DNA of 64,000 bases from JAIQFR01 sp041494445 (GTDB lineage: Bacteria; Acidobacteriota; Polarisedimenticolia; Polarisedimenticolales; JAIQFR01): contig JBGQAU010000001.1 of assembly GCA_041494445.1 (NCBI GenBank), positions 1 to 64,000 of the forward strand, read 5' to 3'. Made by a program: the position numbers and the translations under genes. A model generated the notes under the pieces. It was not told where the DNA came from. It made no database searches and saw only the letters and a list, made by a program, of their open reading frames with translations. Shown here piece after piece: positions 23,315 to 32,129 of the stretch (positions are counted from its first letter, which is position 1; each line of letters begins with the position of its first letter).

Positions 23315-23635
23315 ATGCCGTTGTACGAGCGCCACGTGTTCGTCTGCGAGAACCTGCGTCCCGCCGAGGACCCCAAGGGGTGCTGCGCGACGAAGGGAGG
23401 GGGGGGAATACGCGCCCGGCTGAAGGAATCGGTTGCGAAGGCCGGCCTCATCGGGCGCGTACGGGTCAACGCCGCAGGCTGCCTCGGCCAGTGCGCCCAC
23501 GGCGTGACGGTCGTGGTCTACCCCGAGGCCGTCTGGTACGGGCGCGTCCGCCTCGAGGACGTGGACCGCATCGTCGAGGAGCACCTCGTCGGCGGCCGGC
23601 CGGTCGAGAACCTGCGACTGCCTCACATGCGGTAG
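23315..23635 (+). CDS. Thioredoxin-like [2Fe-2S] ferredoxin
   Basis: A 106-residue protein with four well-placed cysteines: one in HVFVCEN (residue 11), a Cys pair in PKGCCATKG and two in AAGCLGQCAHG. This layout matches the small thioredoxin-fold [2Fe-2S] ferredoxins related to the NuoE C-terminal domain and to 'CLGxCxxGV' proteins. VVVYPEAVWYGRV is the usual C-terminal strand. Likely an electron carrier or redox sensor. It has no Shine-Dalgarno sequence, in line with the adjacent -10 hexamer. The GDPD gene begins 5 bp downstream. Confidence 0.88.
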   Translation: MPLYERHVFVCENLRPAEDPKGCCATKGGGGIRARLKESVAKAGLIGRVRVNAAGCLGQCAHGVTVVVYPEAVWYGRVRLEDVDRIVEEHLVGGRPVENLRLPHMR

Positions 23636-23640
23636 GCGCC

Positions 23641-24441
23641 ATGAATCCGGGCACCGGGAGACGTCCGTCCGTCGTCGGCCACCGCGGTGCGGCGGCCCGG
23701 GCCCCGGAGAACACCGCGGCGAGCCTTCGGGCCGGGATCGCTTCCGGCGCGGACGCCCTCGAGATCGACGTCGGCCTGTCCGCCGACGGCCGCGTCGTGG
23801 TGCTCCACGACGCGACCCTCGACCGTACCACCACCGGGAGGGGCCCCCTCTCCGAGTGGCCATGGGAAAAGCTGTCGGGCCTCGATGCCGGCTCCTGGTT
23901 CTCGCCCCGGTTCGCCGGAGAGCCGCTGCTCGACCTCACCGCCGCCCTCGCGGTCGTGCGCGGGCAAGTCCCCGTGATCGTCGAGATCAAGGCGTGCCGC
24001 AGCGACGCGGGCGCGGCGGCGCACGAGGCCGACGTCCGTCTCCTCGACGGCGTCCTCGCCGCGCTGCGCCGGGGCGGCGGCTTCGAGGACGTCACGGTGT
24101 CGTCGATGCATTGGCCGTTGCTCGCCGCCGCGGCGGACCGGGCGCCCGGCCTCGACCTCGCGGCGACCGTTTCGCTCCGGTGTCGCGACGACCCCGTCAC
24201 CGCCGCCCGTCGCGTCGGAGCCCTCTCGCTCCACCCCGACCGGCGGCTGTGCACCCGCGAGTTCGTGGCACAGGCGCATTTCGCGGGACTCCGGGTGATC
24301 GCGTACGTCGTCAACCGGGTGCTGGAGCTCGATCCGCTGGTCGCGGTCGGTGCGGACGGGATCTTCTCCGACGACCCGGAAGCGATGTGCCGGATCATCG
24401 ACCGGGGCAAGCGACCGGCGTCCCTCGGCGCAGATGGATAG
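23641..24441 (+). CDS. Glycerophosphodiester phosphodiesterase
   Basis: A 266-residue cytoplasmic GDPD. Family motifs: VVGHRGAAARAPENTAASL at the N-terminus (catalytic His and Glu), ALEIDVGLSADGRVVVLHDA (metal Glu/Asp and second catalytic His), PVIVEIK and AYVVNR near the C-terminus. It hydrolyses glycerophosphodiesters from phospholipid turnover to sn-glycerol 3-phosphate and an alcohol. There is no signal peptide. It is 5 bp after the ferredoxin gene and its end overlaps the mutY start by 8 bp, so three unrelated functions share a transcript. Confidence 0.92.
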   Translation: MNPGTGRRPSVVGHRGAAARAPENTAASLRAGIASGADALEIDVGLSADGRVVVLHDATLDRTTTGRGPLSEWPWEKLSGLDAGSWFSPRFAGEPLLDLTAALAVVRGQVPVIVEIKACRSDAGAAAHEADVRLLDGVLAALRRGGGFEDVTVSSMHWPLLAAAADRAPGLDLAATVSLRCRDDPVTAARRVGALSLHPDRRLCTREFVAQAHFAGLRVIAYVVNRVLELDPLVAVGADGIFSDDPEAMCRIIDRGKRPASLGADG

Positions 24442-25615
24442 GAGCCGACAGCCGGCCGCCGGCGTCAGGAGCGCCCTGCTCCGCTGGTACCGCAGGCACC
24501 GGCGGGATCTCCCGTGGCGGCGCACGCGCGATCCGTACGCCATCTGGGTGTCCGAGGCGATGCTCCAGCAGACGCAGGTTTCGACGGTGCTTCCCTACTA
24601 CGAGAGGTTTCTCGCGGCCTTTCCCGGCGTCGCCGAGCTGGCGGAGGCGCCGGAGGAAGCGGTGCTAGGCGCGTGGAGCGGGCTCGGCTACTACCGGCGC
24701 GCACGGGCGCTCCACGCCGGCGCACGCGCCGTGATCGAGCGCCACGGCGGGCGGGTCCCAAGGGACACCGCCGATCTGCTGGCGCTTCCAGGCGTCGGCC
24801 CTTACACCGCCGGGGCGATCGCCAGCATCGCCTTCGGGCTCCCCGAGCCGGCACTCGACGGCAACGTGAGGCGCGTCCTTTCGCGGGTCCTCGCCCGTTC
24901 CGGGAGCGGCGCCGCGGAGGAGCGAACGATCCTCCGGGCGGCGCGCGATCTCGTTCGGGGCCCGGAGCCGGGGGACCTGAACCAGGCCCTGATGGAGCTG
25001 GGAGCGCTCGTATGCACGCCGCGGTCACCGCGTTGCGGGGCATGCCCCGTGACGGCGGTCTGCCTCGCGCGCGCCTCGGGCGATCCGGAAGGCTTCCCCG
25101 TCGGACGGCGCACGCGACGAGCGGTCCCGGGGCGGGTCGCGGTGGCGCTCATCGAGCACCGAGGCCGGGTCCTCCTTGAGCGGCGCGGCCCCGCGACTCC
25201 GTTCCGCGGCGCGTGGGATGTTCCGGCTGCCGAGGTCCCGGAGGCCGCGGACCCCGTGAGGCTCCTCCGTGCGCTCCTCGGACGGCTCGGGATCCGCGTG
25301 CGGATGGGGGCAGAGATCGCACGGACACGTCACGCGATCCTGAACCGGCGGCTCCGTATCGAGGTCTTCGCCGGCCGATTGAGCGACCGGGTCGCTCCGG
25401 CGCCGGATGGGGCCCGGTGGGTCCGGCTGGGAGACCTCGGCTCGGTCGCGATCTCGGGGGCGACGCGCAAGGTCCTGAGGGCCGCCGGACGGCTCGTGGC
25501 CGAGCCGGGACCCGGGGCGTCTCAGAACCGCTCCCAAGGCGGAACCCAGTCCGCACCCCGCCCGCCGCGGCGCTGTGGGATCGGATCGCGATCGAGCGGG
25601 CGCTCGAAGCGGTAG
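24434..25615 (+). CDS. mutY: A/G-specific adenine DNA glycosylase MutY
   Basis: A 393-residue repair enzyme that removes adenine opposite 8-oxoguanine. Residues about 1-215 form the HhH glycosylase: WVSEAMLQQTQV (catalytic Glu), LPGVGPYTAGAIASIAFG (helix-hairpin-helix) and ALDGNVRRVLSR with the catalytic Asp. The four-Cys [4Fe-4S] loop follows (CTPRSPRCGACPVTAVC). The C-terminal about 130 residues form the NUDIX-like 8-oxoG recognition domain (ERRGPATPFRGAWDVPAAEV). The last 31 codons overlap the convergent membrane-protein gene. Start ATG 24434 overlaps the GDPD stop. Confidence 0.94.
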   Translation: MDRSRQPAAGVRSALLRWYRRHRRDLPWRRTRDPYAIWVSEAMLQQTQVSTVLPYYERFLAAFPGVAELAEAPEEAVLGAWSGLGYYRRARALHAGARAVIERHGGRVPRDTADLLALPGVGPYTAGAIASIAFGLPEPALDGNVRRVLSRVLARSGSGAAEERTILRAARDLVRGPEPGDLNQALMELGALVCTPRSPRCGACPVTAVCLARASGDPEGFPVGRRTRRAVPGRVAVALIEHRGRVLLERRGPATPFRGAWDVPAAEVPEAADPVRLLRALLGRLGIRVRMGAEIARTRHAILNRRLRIEVFAGRLSDRVAPAPDGARWVRLGDLGSVAISGATRKVLRAAGRLVAEPGPGASQNRSQGGTQSAPRPPRRCGIGSRSSGRSKR

Positions 25616-26031
25616 GACTTGCCTTCCATCAGCGGGATCGCGCCGAACGCGAGGTCGAGCCCCGCCCAGTAGGCCAGGAACGCGGTCACCCCCACGCCCA
25701 CCGCCCCGCGTTCGTCCATGATGGTGAGGACCACGAGACCCACCGCGGTGATGGCCGCCGGCGGGTAGAGCAGGAAACGGAGAAAGCGCGCGTGCGTCCG
25801 GCCCGGGTTCGACAGGGCGGCGTCCCTCCCGAACCTCCCGATCGTGAATCCGATCGACAGACCGGAGAGCAGCACGACATACTCGAGCCAGCGTAACCTC
25901 TCGTCCACGAGCCCACCCAGGCTTCGCCAGGGGGCGGCGACGACGTAGAGGACCAGGATCCAGACGAGAAGCCAAAGGGCGCCGGCGAGCTTGCGTTTCC
26001 AGGGCCGAGGAGCCGGGGCGCGGCGTTTCAT
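25522..26031 (-). CDS. Hypothetical membrane protein with four hydrophobic segments
   Basis: A 169-residue protein with a very basic N-terminus (MKRRAPAPRPWKRK) and hydrophobic segments at about residues 15-33, 48-64, 86-103 and 108-124; likely an inner-membrane protein. The C-terminal tail is polar (LMEGKSYRFERPLDRDPIPQ). I recognise no family. It is convergent with mutY and its 3' end overlaps that gene by 94 bp, which is unusual in this window and may mean that one of the two tails is not essential. Confidence 0.6.
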   Translation of the reverse strand: MKRRAPAPRPWKRKLAGALWLLVWILVLYVVAAPWRSLGGLVDERLRWLEYVVLLSGLSIGFTIGRFGRDAALSNPGRTHARFLRFLLYPPAAITAVGLVVLTIMDERGAVGVGVTAFLAYWAGLDLAFGAIPLMEGKSYRFERPLDRDPIPQRRGGRGADWVPPWERF

Positions 26032-26132
26032 GGTGCCATCCGTCGGGCGGCGCTCCGGGACCGCTCGGGAAGATGGCTTCCCGGCGAGGGGGCGTCCAGC
26101 ACCCGGGTTGCGCCGCTGCAACCTGTCCTTCG

Positions 26133-27314
26133 CTATCCGAGCAGGACCAGATCCCTCTGCATCGGGCCCGCCACGTCGACCTTCCCGGAGGGGGTGACGA
26201 ACACGTCGATCTCGCTTCGTACCGCCATGCTCCCGGCGAGGTAGATCCCCGGCTCGATGGAGAAGCAGATCCCGGGCACGAGCAGGCGCTCGTCGCGCGT
26301 TTCGAGGTTGTCGATGTTCACCCCGTTCCCGTGGACCGAGACGCCGATGCTGTGCCCCGTCCGGTGGAGGAACTCCTTGCCGTAGCCCGCGGCGGCCACG
26401 ACGTTCCTGCATGCGTCGTCCACCTCCCAGCCGTGGACCGGCTTGCCGGCGGCGAACCGGCCGCGGACGAACTCGAGGGCGGCGTCGCGGGCATCGCGGA
26501 CCACGCGGAAGATTTCGACGTACTTCGCCTTGGGCTCCTTCCCGGCGAAGCCGCACCAGGTGATGTCGTAGTAGATCCCCACCGGCTCCTTACGCCTCGC
26601 CCAGACGTCCACGAGGATCGTGTCGCCGGGCTTCAGCGTGTACGCGTTCTCGCGCGTCGGCTCGAAGTGGGGGTCGGCGGGGTGGTCGTTGAACCCGATG
26701 ATCGGGCTGTCCCCGTCGCACGTGAGCCCCTCGGCCTCGAAGCGGGACACGACGTGCTCCTTGACGTTGAACTCGGTCAGCGCCCTCCCCCGGCGGAGGG
26801 CGTCGGCCATCATCTCGAACGCTTCGTCCTTGATCCGCTGGACTTTCTCCCCCGCCTCGACGTGGCTCCGGTAGCCCGCCTCGTCGATCACAGCCTCGAA
26901 CTCCTGGACGAGATCGGCGGAGGAAACGACCTCGTGGCCGAACGAGCGGACGAGCTCCACCGTGCCCGCGTCCACCACCGCGACGTACGGGATCGCGTTC
27001 AGCGGCGAGTACTGCATGGCGATGCGCTTCGGCGCTCCCAGCGCGGCGCGCAGCCTCTCGTGCAGCTCCGTCCACGCCAGAAAGAACTCCTGCCTCCCCG
27101 GGAGCGGGTCGAGCTTGCGGGGCTCGACCCTGTGGGAGAGCTTCGAGGGCTCCCCCTCGGCGGGGACGAAGTAGTACCAGCGGCGCGACGTGATCCCCGA
27201 AGGGTCGAGGCCCAGGATCTTGTAGGCCATCAGGTCGCGGTGGTGGAAGTCGCAGAAGAGCCAGCCGTCGAGGCGGGCGCGGCGCAGGGCTTGCTGGATC
27301 GCGGCGAGGTCCAT
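26133..27314 (-). CDS. M24 family metallopeptidase (Xaa-Pro peptidase-like)
   Basis: A 393-residue cytoplasmic protein of the creatinase/aminopeptidase P fold. The N-terminal half is the creatinase-type domain; the catalytic half has metal ligands Asp in LVDVWARRKE and in YYDITWCGF, His in HRTGHSIGVSVHGNGVNID, Glu in FSIEPGIYL and a late Glu in RSEIDVFV. It probably cleaves X-Pro dipeptides or trims N-terminal residues before proline. Start ATG 27314 follows GGAGGAAACCCGG. Transcribed in the same direction as the downstream membrane-protein gene, 101 bp apart. Confidence 0.88.
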   Translation of the reverse strand: MDLAAIQQALRRARLDGWLFCDFHHRDLMAYKILGLDPSGITSRRWYYFVPAEGEPSKLSHRVEPRKLDPLPGRQEFFLAWTELHERLRAALGAPKRIAMQYSPLNAIPYVAVVDAGTVELVRSFGHEVVSSADLVQEFEAVIDEAGYRSHVEAGEKVQRIKDEAFEMMADALRRGRALTEFNVKEHVVSRFEAEGLTCDGDSPIIGFNDHPADPHFEPTRENAYTLKPGDTILVDVWARRKEPVGIYYDITWCGFAGKEPKAKYVEIFRVVRDARDAALEFVRGRFAAGKPVHGWEVDDACRNVVAAAGYGKEFLHRTGHSIGVSVHGNGVNIDNLETRDERLLVPGICFSIEPGIYLAGSMAVRSEIDVFVTPSGKVDVAGPMQRDLVLLG

Positions 27315-27366
27315 CCGGGTTTCCTCCTGCAAAAGAAGAAACCCTACACTCCGCCGCGAGCGGGTG

Positions 27367-27822
27367 TCAAACCTCCGGGGAGGAGCGCGCCCCGGCCCTC
27401 TTCCTGAAGCGAGCGTTGCGTTCCACGACCTCCTTCAGGGTCGTGCGGTCAAGGATCGCCGCGGCCGCGTTCCGGACGTCCATCAGAACCTCGTAGAACC
27501 CCGCGTGCCGCGGGCTCCGGTGCATCAGCTCGCGAAGCTCCGCGGCGCTGCCCATCGGGGCGAGCGGGCCGTCGAGGAGCCTGATGACCTCGGCGAGGAC
27601 GATCTCCTCGGGCGGCCTCGCCAGCGCGTACCCGCCGTCGATCCCCCGCCGGCTCCTTACGATCCCCGCGGCCTTCATCTGGAGAAGGATCCCCTCGAGA
27701 AACTTGGAGGGGATCGACTCGAGGCGCGCGATCTCGCGGATCTGCACGACCCCCTCGCCGTGCCGCTCCGCGAGATGGCACAGAGCGCGGATGCCGTACT
27801 CCCCCTTCTTCGAGACCTTCAC
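27367..27822 (-). CDS. Rrf2 family transcriptional regulator
   Basis: A 151-residue winged-helix repressor. N-terminal block MKVSKKGEYGIRALCHLA, recognition region SIPSKFLEGILLQMKAAGIV, and wing SRRGIDGGYALARPPEEI are diagnostic for Rrf2. The three-cysteine iron-sulfur cluster site of IscR/NsrR is absent (only Cys15), so the signal is not an Fe-S cluster bound in the known way. Start is GTG. A TATCCT-like -10 lies about 40 bp upstream, where it could autoregulate. Target genes are unknown. Confidence 0.88.
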   Translation of the reverse strand: MKVSKKGEYGIRALCHLAERHGEGVVQIREIARLESIPSKFLEGILLQMKAAGIVRSRRGIDGGYALARPPEEIVLAEVIRLLDGPLAPMGSAAELRELMHRSPRHAGFYEVLMDVRNAAAAILDRTTLKEVVERNARFRKRAGARSSPEV

Positions 27823-27914
27823 GCTCGTCCTTGCCTTCCCGAGTTAGTCCATCGGGAAGATAGGATATACGCCATTCCCCCCGCTCCCGGCAATCCCGAG
27901 GGGCCGCCCGGACG

Positions 27915-28892
27915 TCACGCCGCGGCGCGGACCTCCGCGAAGAACGCCTCCACCGCGTCGAGGAAAGCGCTCGAGGAATGGAGCGAGCTGATGCGCGTCC
28001 TGAGATCGCGGCCGCCGGCGAGACCGTGGGTGTACCAGCCGGTGAAGGTGCGGAGCTTGTGGAGCGCGAGCCTCGGATCCTCCTGCTCGGCCACGAGACG
28101 GAAGTGGCGGAGGATCAGGTCCCGCCGGTCCTCGATCGTCGGCTCCGCGGGAACCCTCCCGGCCAGGAGGTCCGCCGCCTGCCGGTAGATCCAGGGGTTC
28201 TTCATGGACGCGCGCCCGATCATCACCGCGTCGCAGCCGGTCTCGCGGAACATCCGCGCCGCGTCGGCGGCCGAGGTCACGTCGCCGTTCCCGATCACGG
28301 GGATCGAGAGCGCCTCCTTGAGGCGCGCGATCCGGCTCCAGTCGGCGGCTCCGCCGAACATCTGCTTCGCGGTCCGAGGATGGAGCGTCACCGCCTCGGC
28401 CCCCTCCGCCTCGCAGATGCACCCCAGCTCGACGAAGTTGACCCGGTCGTCCCGCAGCCCCGCACGGAACTTCACCGTGAGCGGGATCCGGATCGCGCGG
28501 CGCACCGTCGCGACGATCCGCCTCGCGAGATCGAGGTCCCCCATGAGGCTGCACCCGGCACATCCCCTAAGAACCTTGTTCGCGGGGCAGCCCATGTTGA
28601 CGTCGCACGCGTCCGCTCCGATGCCCTCGACGACGCGCGCCGCTTCGGCCATCCGGGCGGGGTCCGAGCCGTAGAGCTGGACGGAGATCGGCCGCTCCTC
28701 CTCCGCGAACCGCATCAGGGCGCGCGTGCGCTCGTTCCCCCGCGTCATCCCCTCCGAGGAGATGAACTCCATCGTCACCAGGCCGACCCCGCCGATTCGC
28801 CGGAGAACCACGCGGAACTGCCGATCCGTGATCCCCGCCATCGGCGCGAGGACCAGGGGCGGATCGATCTCGAGGGACCCCAGACGCGCCAT
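27915..28892 (-). CDS. dusB: tRNA-dihydrouridine synthase
   Basis: A 325-residue flavoenzyme that reduces uridine in tRNA D-loops with NADPH. Motifs: LVLAPMAGITDRQFR, ISVQLYGSDP, the active-site ACDVNMGCPANKVL with the catalytic Cys, LTVKFRAGL, VTLHPRTAKQMF and VIGNGDVTSAADA with VMIGRASMKNPW near the phosphate site. The pattern is closest to DusB. Start ATG 28892 lies 6 nt after a TACAAT hexamer, with no ribosome binding site. Confidence 0.92.
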   Translation of the reverse strand: MARLGSLEIDPPLVLAPMAGITDRQFRVVLRRIGGVGLVTMEFISSEGMTRGNERTRALMRFAEEERPISVQLYGSDPARMAEAARVVEGIGADACDVNMGCPANKVLRGCAGCSLMGDLDLARRIVATVRRAIRIPLTVKFRAGLRDDRVNFVELGCICEAEGAEAVTLHPRTAKQMFGGAADWSRIARLKEALSIPVIGNGDVTSAADAARMFRETGCDAVMIGRASMKNPWIYRQAADLLAGRVPAEPTIEDRRDLILRHFRLVAEQEDPRLALHKLRTFTGWYTHGLAGGRDLRTRISSLHSSSAFLDAVEAFFAEVRAAA

Positions 28893-28898
28893 GGGGGG

Positions 28899-28904
28899 AT
28901 TGTA
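28899..28904 (-). promoter_or_regulatory. -10 element TACAAT of a probably leaderless dus transcript
   Basis: On the minus strand TACAAT is followed by six C residues and then the ATG of dusB. The geometry is the same as at the ferredoxin and gamma-glutamyltransferase genes. There is no clear -35. Confidence 0.55.
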
Positions 28905-28926
28905 TCAGCCGGGACGGGGACCGGCC

Positions 28927-29709
28927 TCAGCGCCCCTTGAATCGCGGCGGACGCCCCTCCGCGAAGGCCCGGAGAGCCTCCATCCGATCGTCGGTGGCGA
29001 TCAACGCCTGGTAGCACTCCCACTCGTGGGCCAGCGCCTCGGCGATCGGCAGGTCGAATCCGCCGTCGATCGCCCTCTTCGCCAGGCGCACGGCCACCGG
29101 GCCGTTCGCCGCGATGGCCTCCGCGAGACGCCGGGCCTCGGCGTCGAGCCTTTCCGCGGCGACCACCTTGTCGGCCACGCCGTCCGCGAGCGCCTCGGCG
29201 GCGGAGAACGCCTTCGCGGTGAAGATCCACCGCTTGGCCCGGGCGAGGCCGGCGATCCGCGCGAGACGCTGGGTCCCGCCGGCGCCGGGGAGCACGGCCA
29301 GAGCGGTCTCCCGGAGCCCCATGGTGGCGTCCTCGGCCACCACGCGGAGGTCGCACGCCAGCGCGAGCTCGCACCCTCCTCCGACCGCCGCGCCGCGGAT
29401 CGCCGCGACGGACGGAAACGGCAGCGAGGCGACCGCGGAGACCGCGCTCCCCAGCATCGTGACGAAGGAGCGCACCTCGTCCACGCTCATCGTCTGGCGC
29501 TCCTTCAGGTCGGCGCCGGCGCAGAAGTGGCGCTGGGACGACCGGACGATCAGGCAGCGCGCCTCGTCGTCCTTCCTGAGCCTCGCCACCGCCCGCCCCA
29601 GGTCCTCGACCAGCTCGAATCCCAGCGCGTTGACGGGAGGACGGTCCAGCGTGAGGACGCGGATGCCGTCCTCGGTTCTCTCGATCCGCACCCAACGGAG
29701 ATCGATCAT
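28927..29709 (-). CDS. Enoyl-CoA hydratase/isomerase family protein
   Basis: A 260-residue crotonase. Oxyanion-hole segments: HFCAGADLKERQ (first backbone NH) and AVGGGCELALACDLRV (second), then MGLRETALAVLPGAGGTQRL with the family's typical Glu. The C-terminal helix ends GRPPRFKGR. It hydrates enoyl-CoA in fatty-acid or amino-acid breakdown; the exact substrate is open, and the alignment of AVLPGAGGTQRL is like methylglutaconyl-CoA/enoyl-CoA hydratases. A TATAAT hexamer lies about 56 bp upstream on the minus strand (29771-29766). Confidence 0.92.
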   Translation of the reverse strand: MIDLRWVRIERTEDGIRVLTLDRPPVNALGFELVEDLGRAVARLRKDDEARCLIVRSSQRHFCAGADLKERQTMSVDEVRSFVTMLGSAVSAVASLPFPSVAAIRGAAVGGGCELALACDLRVVAEDATMGLRETALAVLPGAGGTQRLARIAGLARAKRWIFTAKAFSAAEALADGVADKVVAAERLDAEARRLAEAIAANGPVAVRLAKRAIDGGFDLPIAEALAHEWECYQALIATDDRMEALRAFAEGRPPRFKGR

Positions 29710-29765
29710 CGCCCACTCCGCTCCGAGAAGAGCTTCTCCCGGGCGACCGTACGCCGACCTCGTGG

Positions 29766-29771
29766 ATTATA
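29766..29771 (-). promoter_or_regulatory. -10 element TATAAT upstream of enoyl-CoA hydratase gene
   Basis: Perfect TATAAT on the minus strand, 56 bp before the start codon, in the gap between the histidine kinase and hydratase genes. Confidence 0.5.
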
Positions 29772-29801
29772 GCGGGAATGGGGAGGCGCGTGAGGAGGGG
29801 G

Positions 29802-32129
29802 TCAGCTCTGCCCGCGGCCGGCGTCCGTGTTCGCCAGGATCTCGGTCGCGGTGCGGATCAGGTCCGTGATGTCGAACGGCTTGTGGACCACCGCGGCGAT
29901 CCCCTTCTCCCGGACGTCTGCTTCGTCGAGGCTCGTACCCCAGCCCGTGACGAGGGCCACCGGGAGGCCGGGTCGAACCTGGCCGATGCGCTCGGCGACC
30001 TCCCATCCGGACATGTCGGGCATGCCCAGGTCCGTGAAGACCATGTCGTAGGAGGAGACGGTCGCGAGCCGGATCCCGTCCGCACCGCAGACCGCCATGT
30101 CCACCGAGTGTCCCTCCGAGACCAGCACGTCACGAACGACCTCGCCGACTTCGGCCTCGTCGTCGATGACGAGAATCCTGCCGGGGCGCAGGAGCTGAGG
30201 AAGTGCGGCCCCGTCCCCGCCGGCGGCCTTGAATCCCTCTCGCGCCACGGGGAGCTCCAGCACGAAGGTCGTGCCCCTGCCCATCGCCGTCTTGACTTCG
30301 ATCCGCCCCTCGTGCCGCGTCATGATTCCGTAGGCCACGCTGAGGCCGAGCCCCATGCCCCGGGTCCCCTTGGTGGTGAAGAAGGGATCGAACAGCTGCT
30401 TGCGAATCTCCGCGGTCATCCCGACGCCGCTGTCCTCGACCTCCGCCACCACCTTGTCCCCTGCCCCCCGGCACGCAAGCCGGAGCTTCCCGCCCTGCGG
30501 CATCGCGTCCACGGCGTTCAGGATCAGGTTGGTGAACACCTCGCGCAGCTCCGCCCCGTTGCCCAGCACCGGCGGCACGTCCTCGGTCTCCACGGAGACC
30601 TGGAAGCTGATGTTCCGGCGCTCGGCCTCGGACTTCCAGCGCGACCGCGTGATCTCCAGCGAATCCCGGATCACCTCTCTCAGGTCCACCGGGACGAACT
30701 TCCGGTCGCGACGGATGCGCGAGAAGTCCTGGATCCTGCGGATCGTCTCCCGGCCGTCCTGGGCCGCTTTCTCGATGACGGTGAGGTCGCGGTCCACGTC
30801 GGAGCTGAACCCGCGGCGCCTGAGCAGCTGGACGCGCCCGAGGATCGCGCCGAGGAGATTGTTGAAGTCATGAGCGACCCCCCCGGCCAGCTCGCCCAGA
30901 GCCCGGAGTTTCTCGGTCTCCGCCAGCCGGTCGCGAAGCTGGCGCGCCTCGGTGGTGTCGATGAGGAGGCACTCGGCGGCGGGCCTGCCGCGGTACTCGA
31001 TCCGGCTTCCCCTGAGCTCCAGATGGCGGATCTTCCCCGACGCGTCCCGGCCCAGCACCTCGACGGAGGCCGTCGCCTCCCCGCGGAGCCACACGTCGAT
31101 CCGGCCGCGCACCAACGCCGACGACGAGGAGTCGAAGATCCGGACCAGGTCGAATCCCGGTGCGCACGCCTCCTCCATGGTGACGCCGAAGGTCTCCTCG
31201 AAGGCTCGGTTGACGAACCGGACACGCTTGTCCTGCACGATCAGGATCATGTCCGGGGAGTGCTCGACGAGGGTCTTGTACTGGGCCTCGGACTCCTCGA
31301 GGGCTCGGGTGCGCTCGAGCACCTGCTCCTCCAGAGTGCTGTTGAGCGACTCGAGCGCCGCCTGGAACTCGGAGGATTCCCTGGCCTTCTCCTGCACTCT
31401 GTCCATCATCACGTTGAACGCTCGCCCGAGCTCCACGAACTCCCTCGCGCCGGCCACGGAAATCCGGTGCGCCGTGTCGCCGGAGGAGAGCGCCTCGGTT
31501 CCCTTGGCGAGGTCCCGGAGCGGCGCGGTGGCCTTCCTCGCGACCCAGATCGCCGCGGCGATTGCGCCCACGGCCAGCGTGAGCCCGAGGGCGACCAGGT
31601 GACCGACGATCCTGCGAAGGCGCTCGTTGACCTGCTCGCAGGAGAGACCGACACGGACGGCGCCCCACGGCTCGTTCGCCCCCTCCACGCGAACCGGAAC
31701 CACGACCTCGAGGACCTGCTCGGAGCCCCCCGAGGCGTTGTCCATGATGCGGTCCGAGAATCCGGCCTCGCGCGGGACACGAGCCAGCGCGGAGGAGACG
31801 CCGACGATCGCGGGCGCCCGGCCGGCCACACCCGCGACGACCCCTTCCTTGTCGTGGATCACCACGTACACGAGCCCGGTGTCGCCCAACGCGCCATCGG
31901 CCGCTATCTGGAGGGCCGGGTAGTTGTAGGCCAGCAGGGACGGGGTGGCCACCGCGCCGATGCTCCGGGCGATGGAGAGGCCGCGCGCCTCGAGCCCCTC
32001 GCGCAGTGTCTCCTCGACGCGGGACCGCACGACCAGGAGCGTCGCCGATATGACCACGAACACGAGGAGCGTCGTGGCGACGGCGAAGCTCTGAGCGAGC
32101 GTCCTCGCTCGGAACAGGCGGGCGATCAT
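29802..32129 (-). CDS. Hybrid sensor histidine kinase with C-terminal receiver
   Basis: A 775-residue inner-membrane kinase. Order: TM helix (about 10-32), periplasmic sensor (about 33-165), second TM (about 170-195), HAMP (about 195-250), coiled coil, PAS domain (about 268-390), HisKA with the phospho-His in GGVAHDFNNLLGAILGR, HATPase with VFTNLILNAVDAMPQGG, GVGMT and GTRGMGLGLSV, then a receiver (from about 650) with Asp in VFTDLGMPDMSGW. It would sense a periplasmic ligand and phosphorylate its own receiver or a partner. It overlaps the upstream peptide-binding lipoprotein gene by 4 bp, so the ligand may be presented by that protein (inference). Confidence 0.93.
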   Translation of the reverse strand: MIARLFRARTLAQSFAVATTLLVFVVISATLLVVRSRVEETLREGLEARGLSIARSIGAVATPSLLAYNYPALQIAADGALGDTGLVYVVIHDKEGVVAGVAGRAPAIVGVSSALARVPREAGFSDRIMDNASGGSEQVLEVVVPVRVEGANEPWGAVRVGLSCEQVNERLRRIVGHLVALGLTLAVGAIAAAIWVARKATAPLRDLAKGTEALSSGDTAHRISVAGAREFVELGRAFNVMMDRVQEKARESSEFQAALESLNSTLEEQVLERTRALEESEAQYKTLVEHSPDMILIVQDKRVRFVNRAFEETFGVTMEEACAPGFDLVRIFDSSSSALVRGRIDVWLRGEATASVEVLGRDASGKIRHLELRGSRIEYRGRPAAECLLIDTTEARQLRDRLAETEKLRALGELAGGVAHDFNNLLGAILGRVQLLRRRGFSSDVDRDLTVIEKAAQDGRETIRRIQDFSRIRRDRKFVPVDLREVIRDSLEITRSRWKSEAERRNISFQVSVETEDVPPVLGNGAELREVFTNLILNAVDAMPQGGKLRLACRGAGDKVVAEVEDSGVGMTAEIRKQLFDPFFTTKGTRGMGLGLSVAYGIMTRHEGRIEVKTAMGRGTTFVLELPVAREGFKAAGGDGAALPQLLRPGRILVIDDEAEVGEVVRDVLVSEGHSVDMAVCGADGIRLATVSSYDMVFTDLGMPDMSGWEVAERIGQVRPGLPVALVTGWGTSLDEADVREKGIAAVVHKPFDITDLIRTATEILANTDAGRGQS

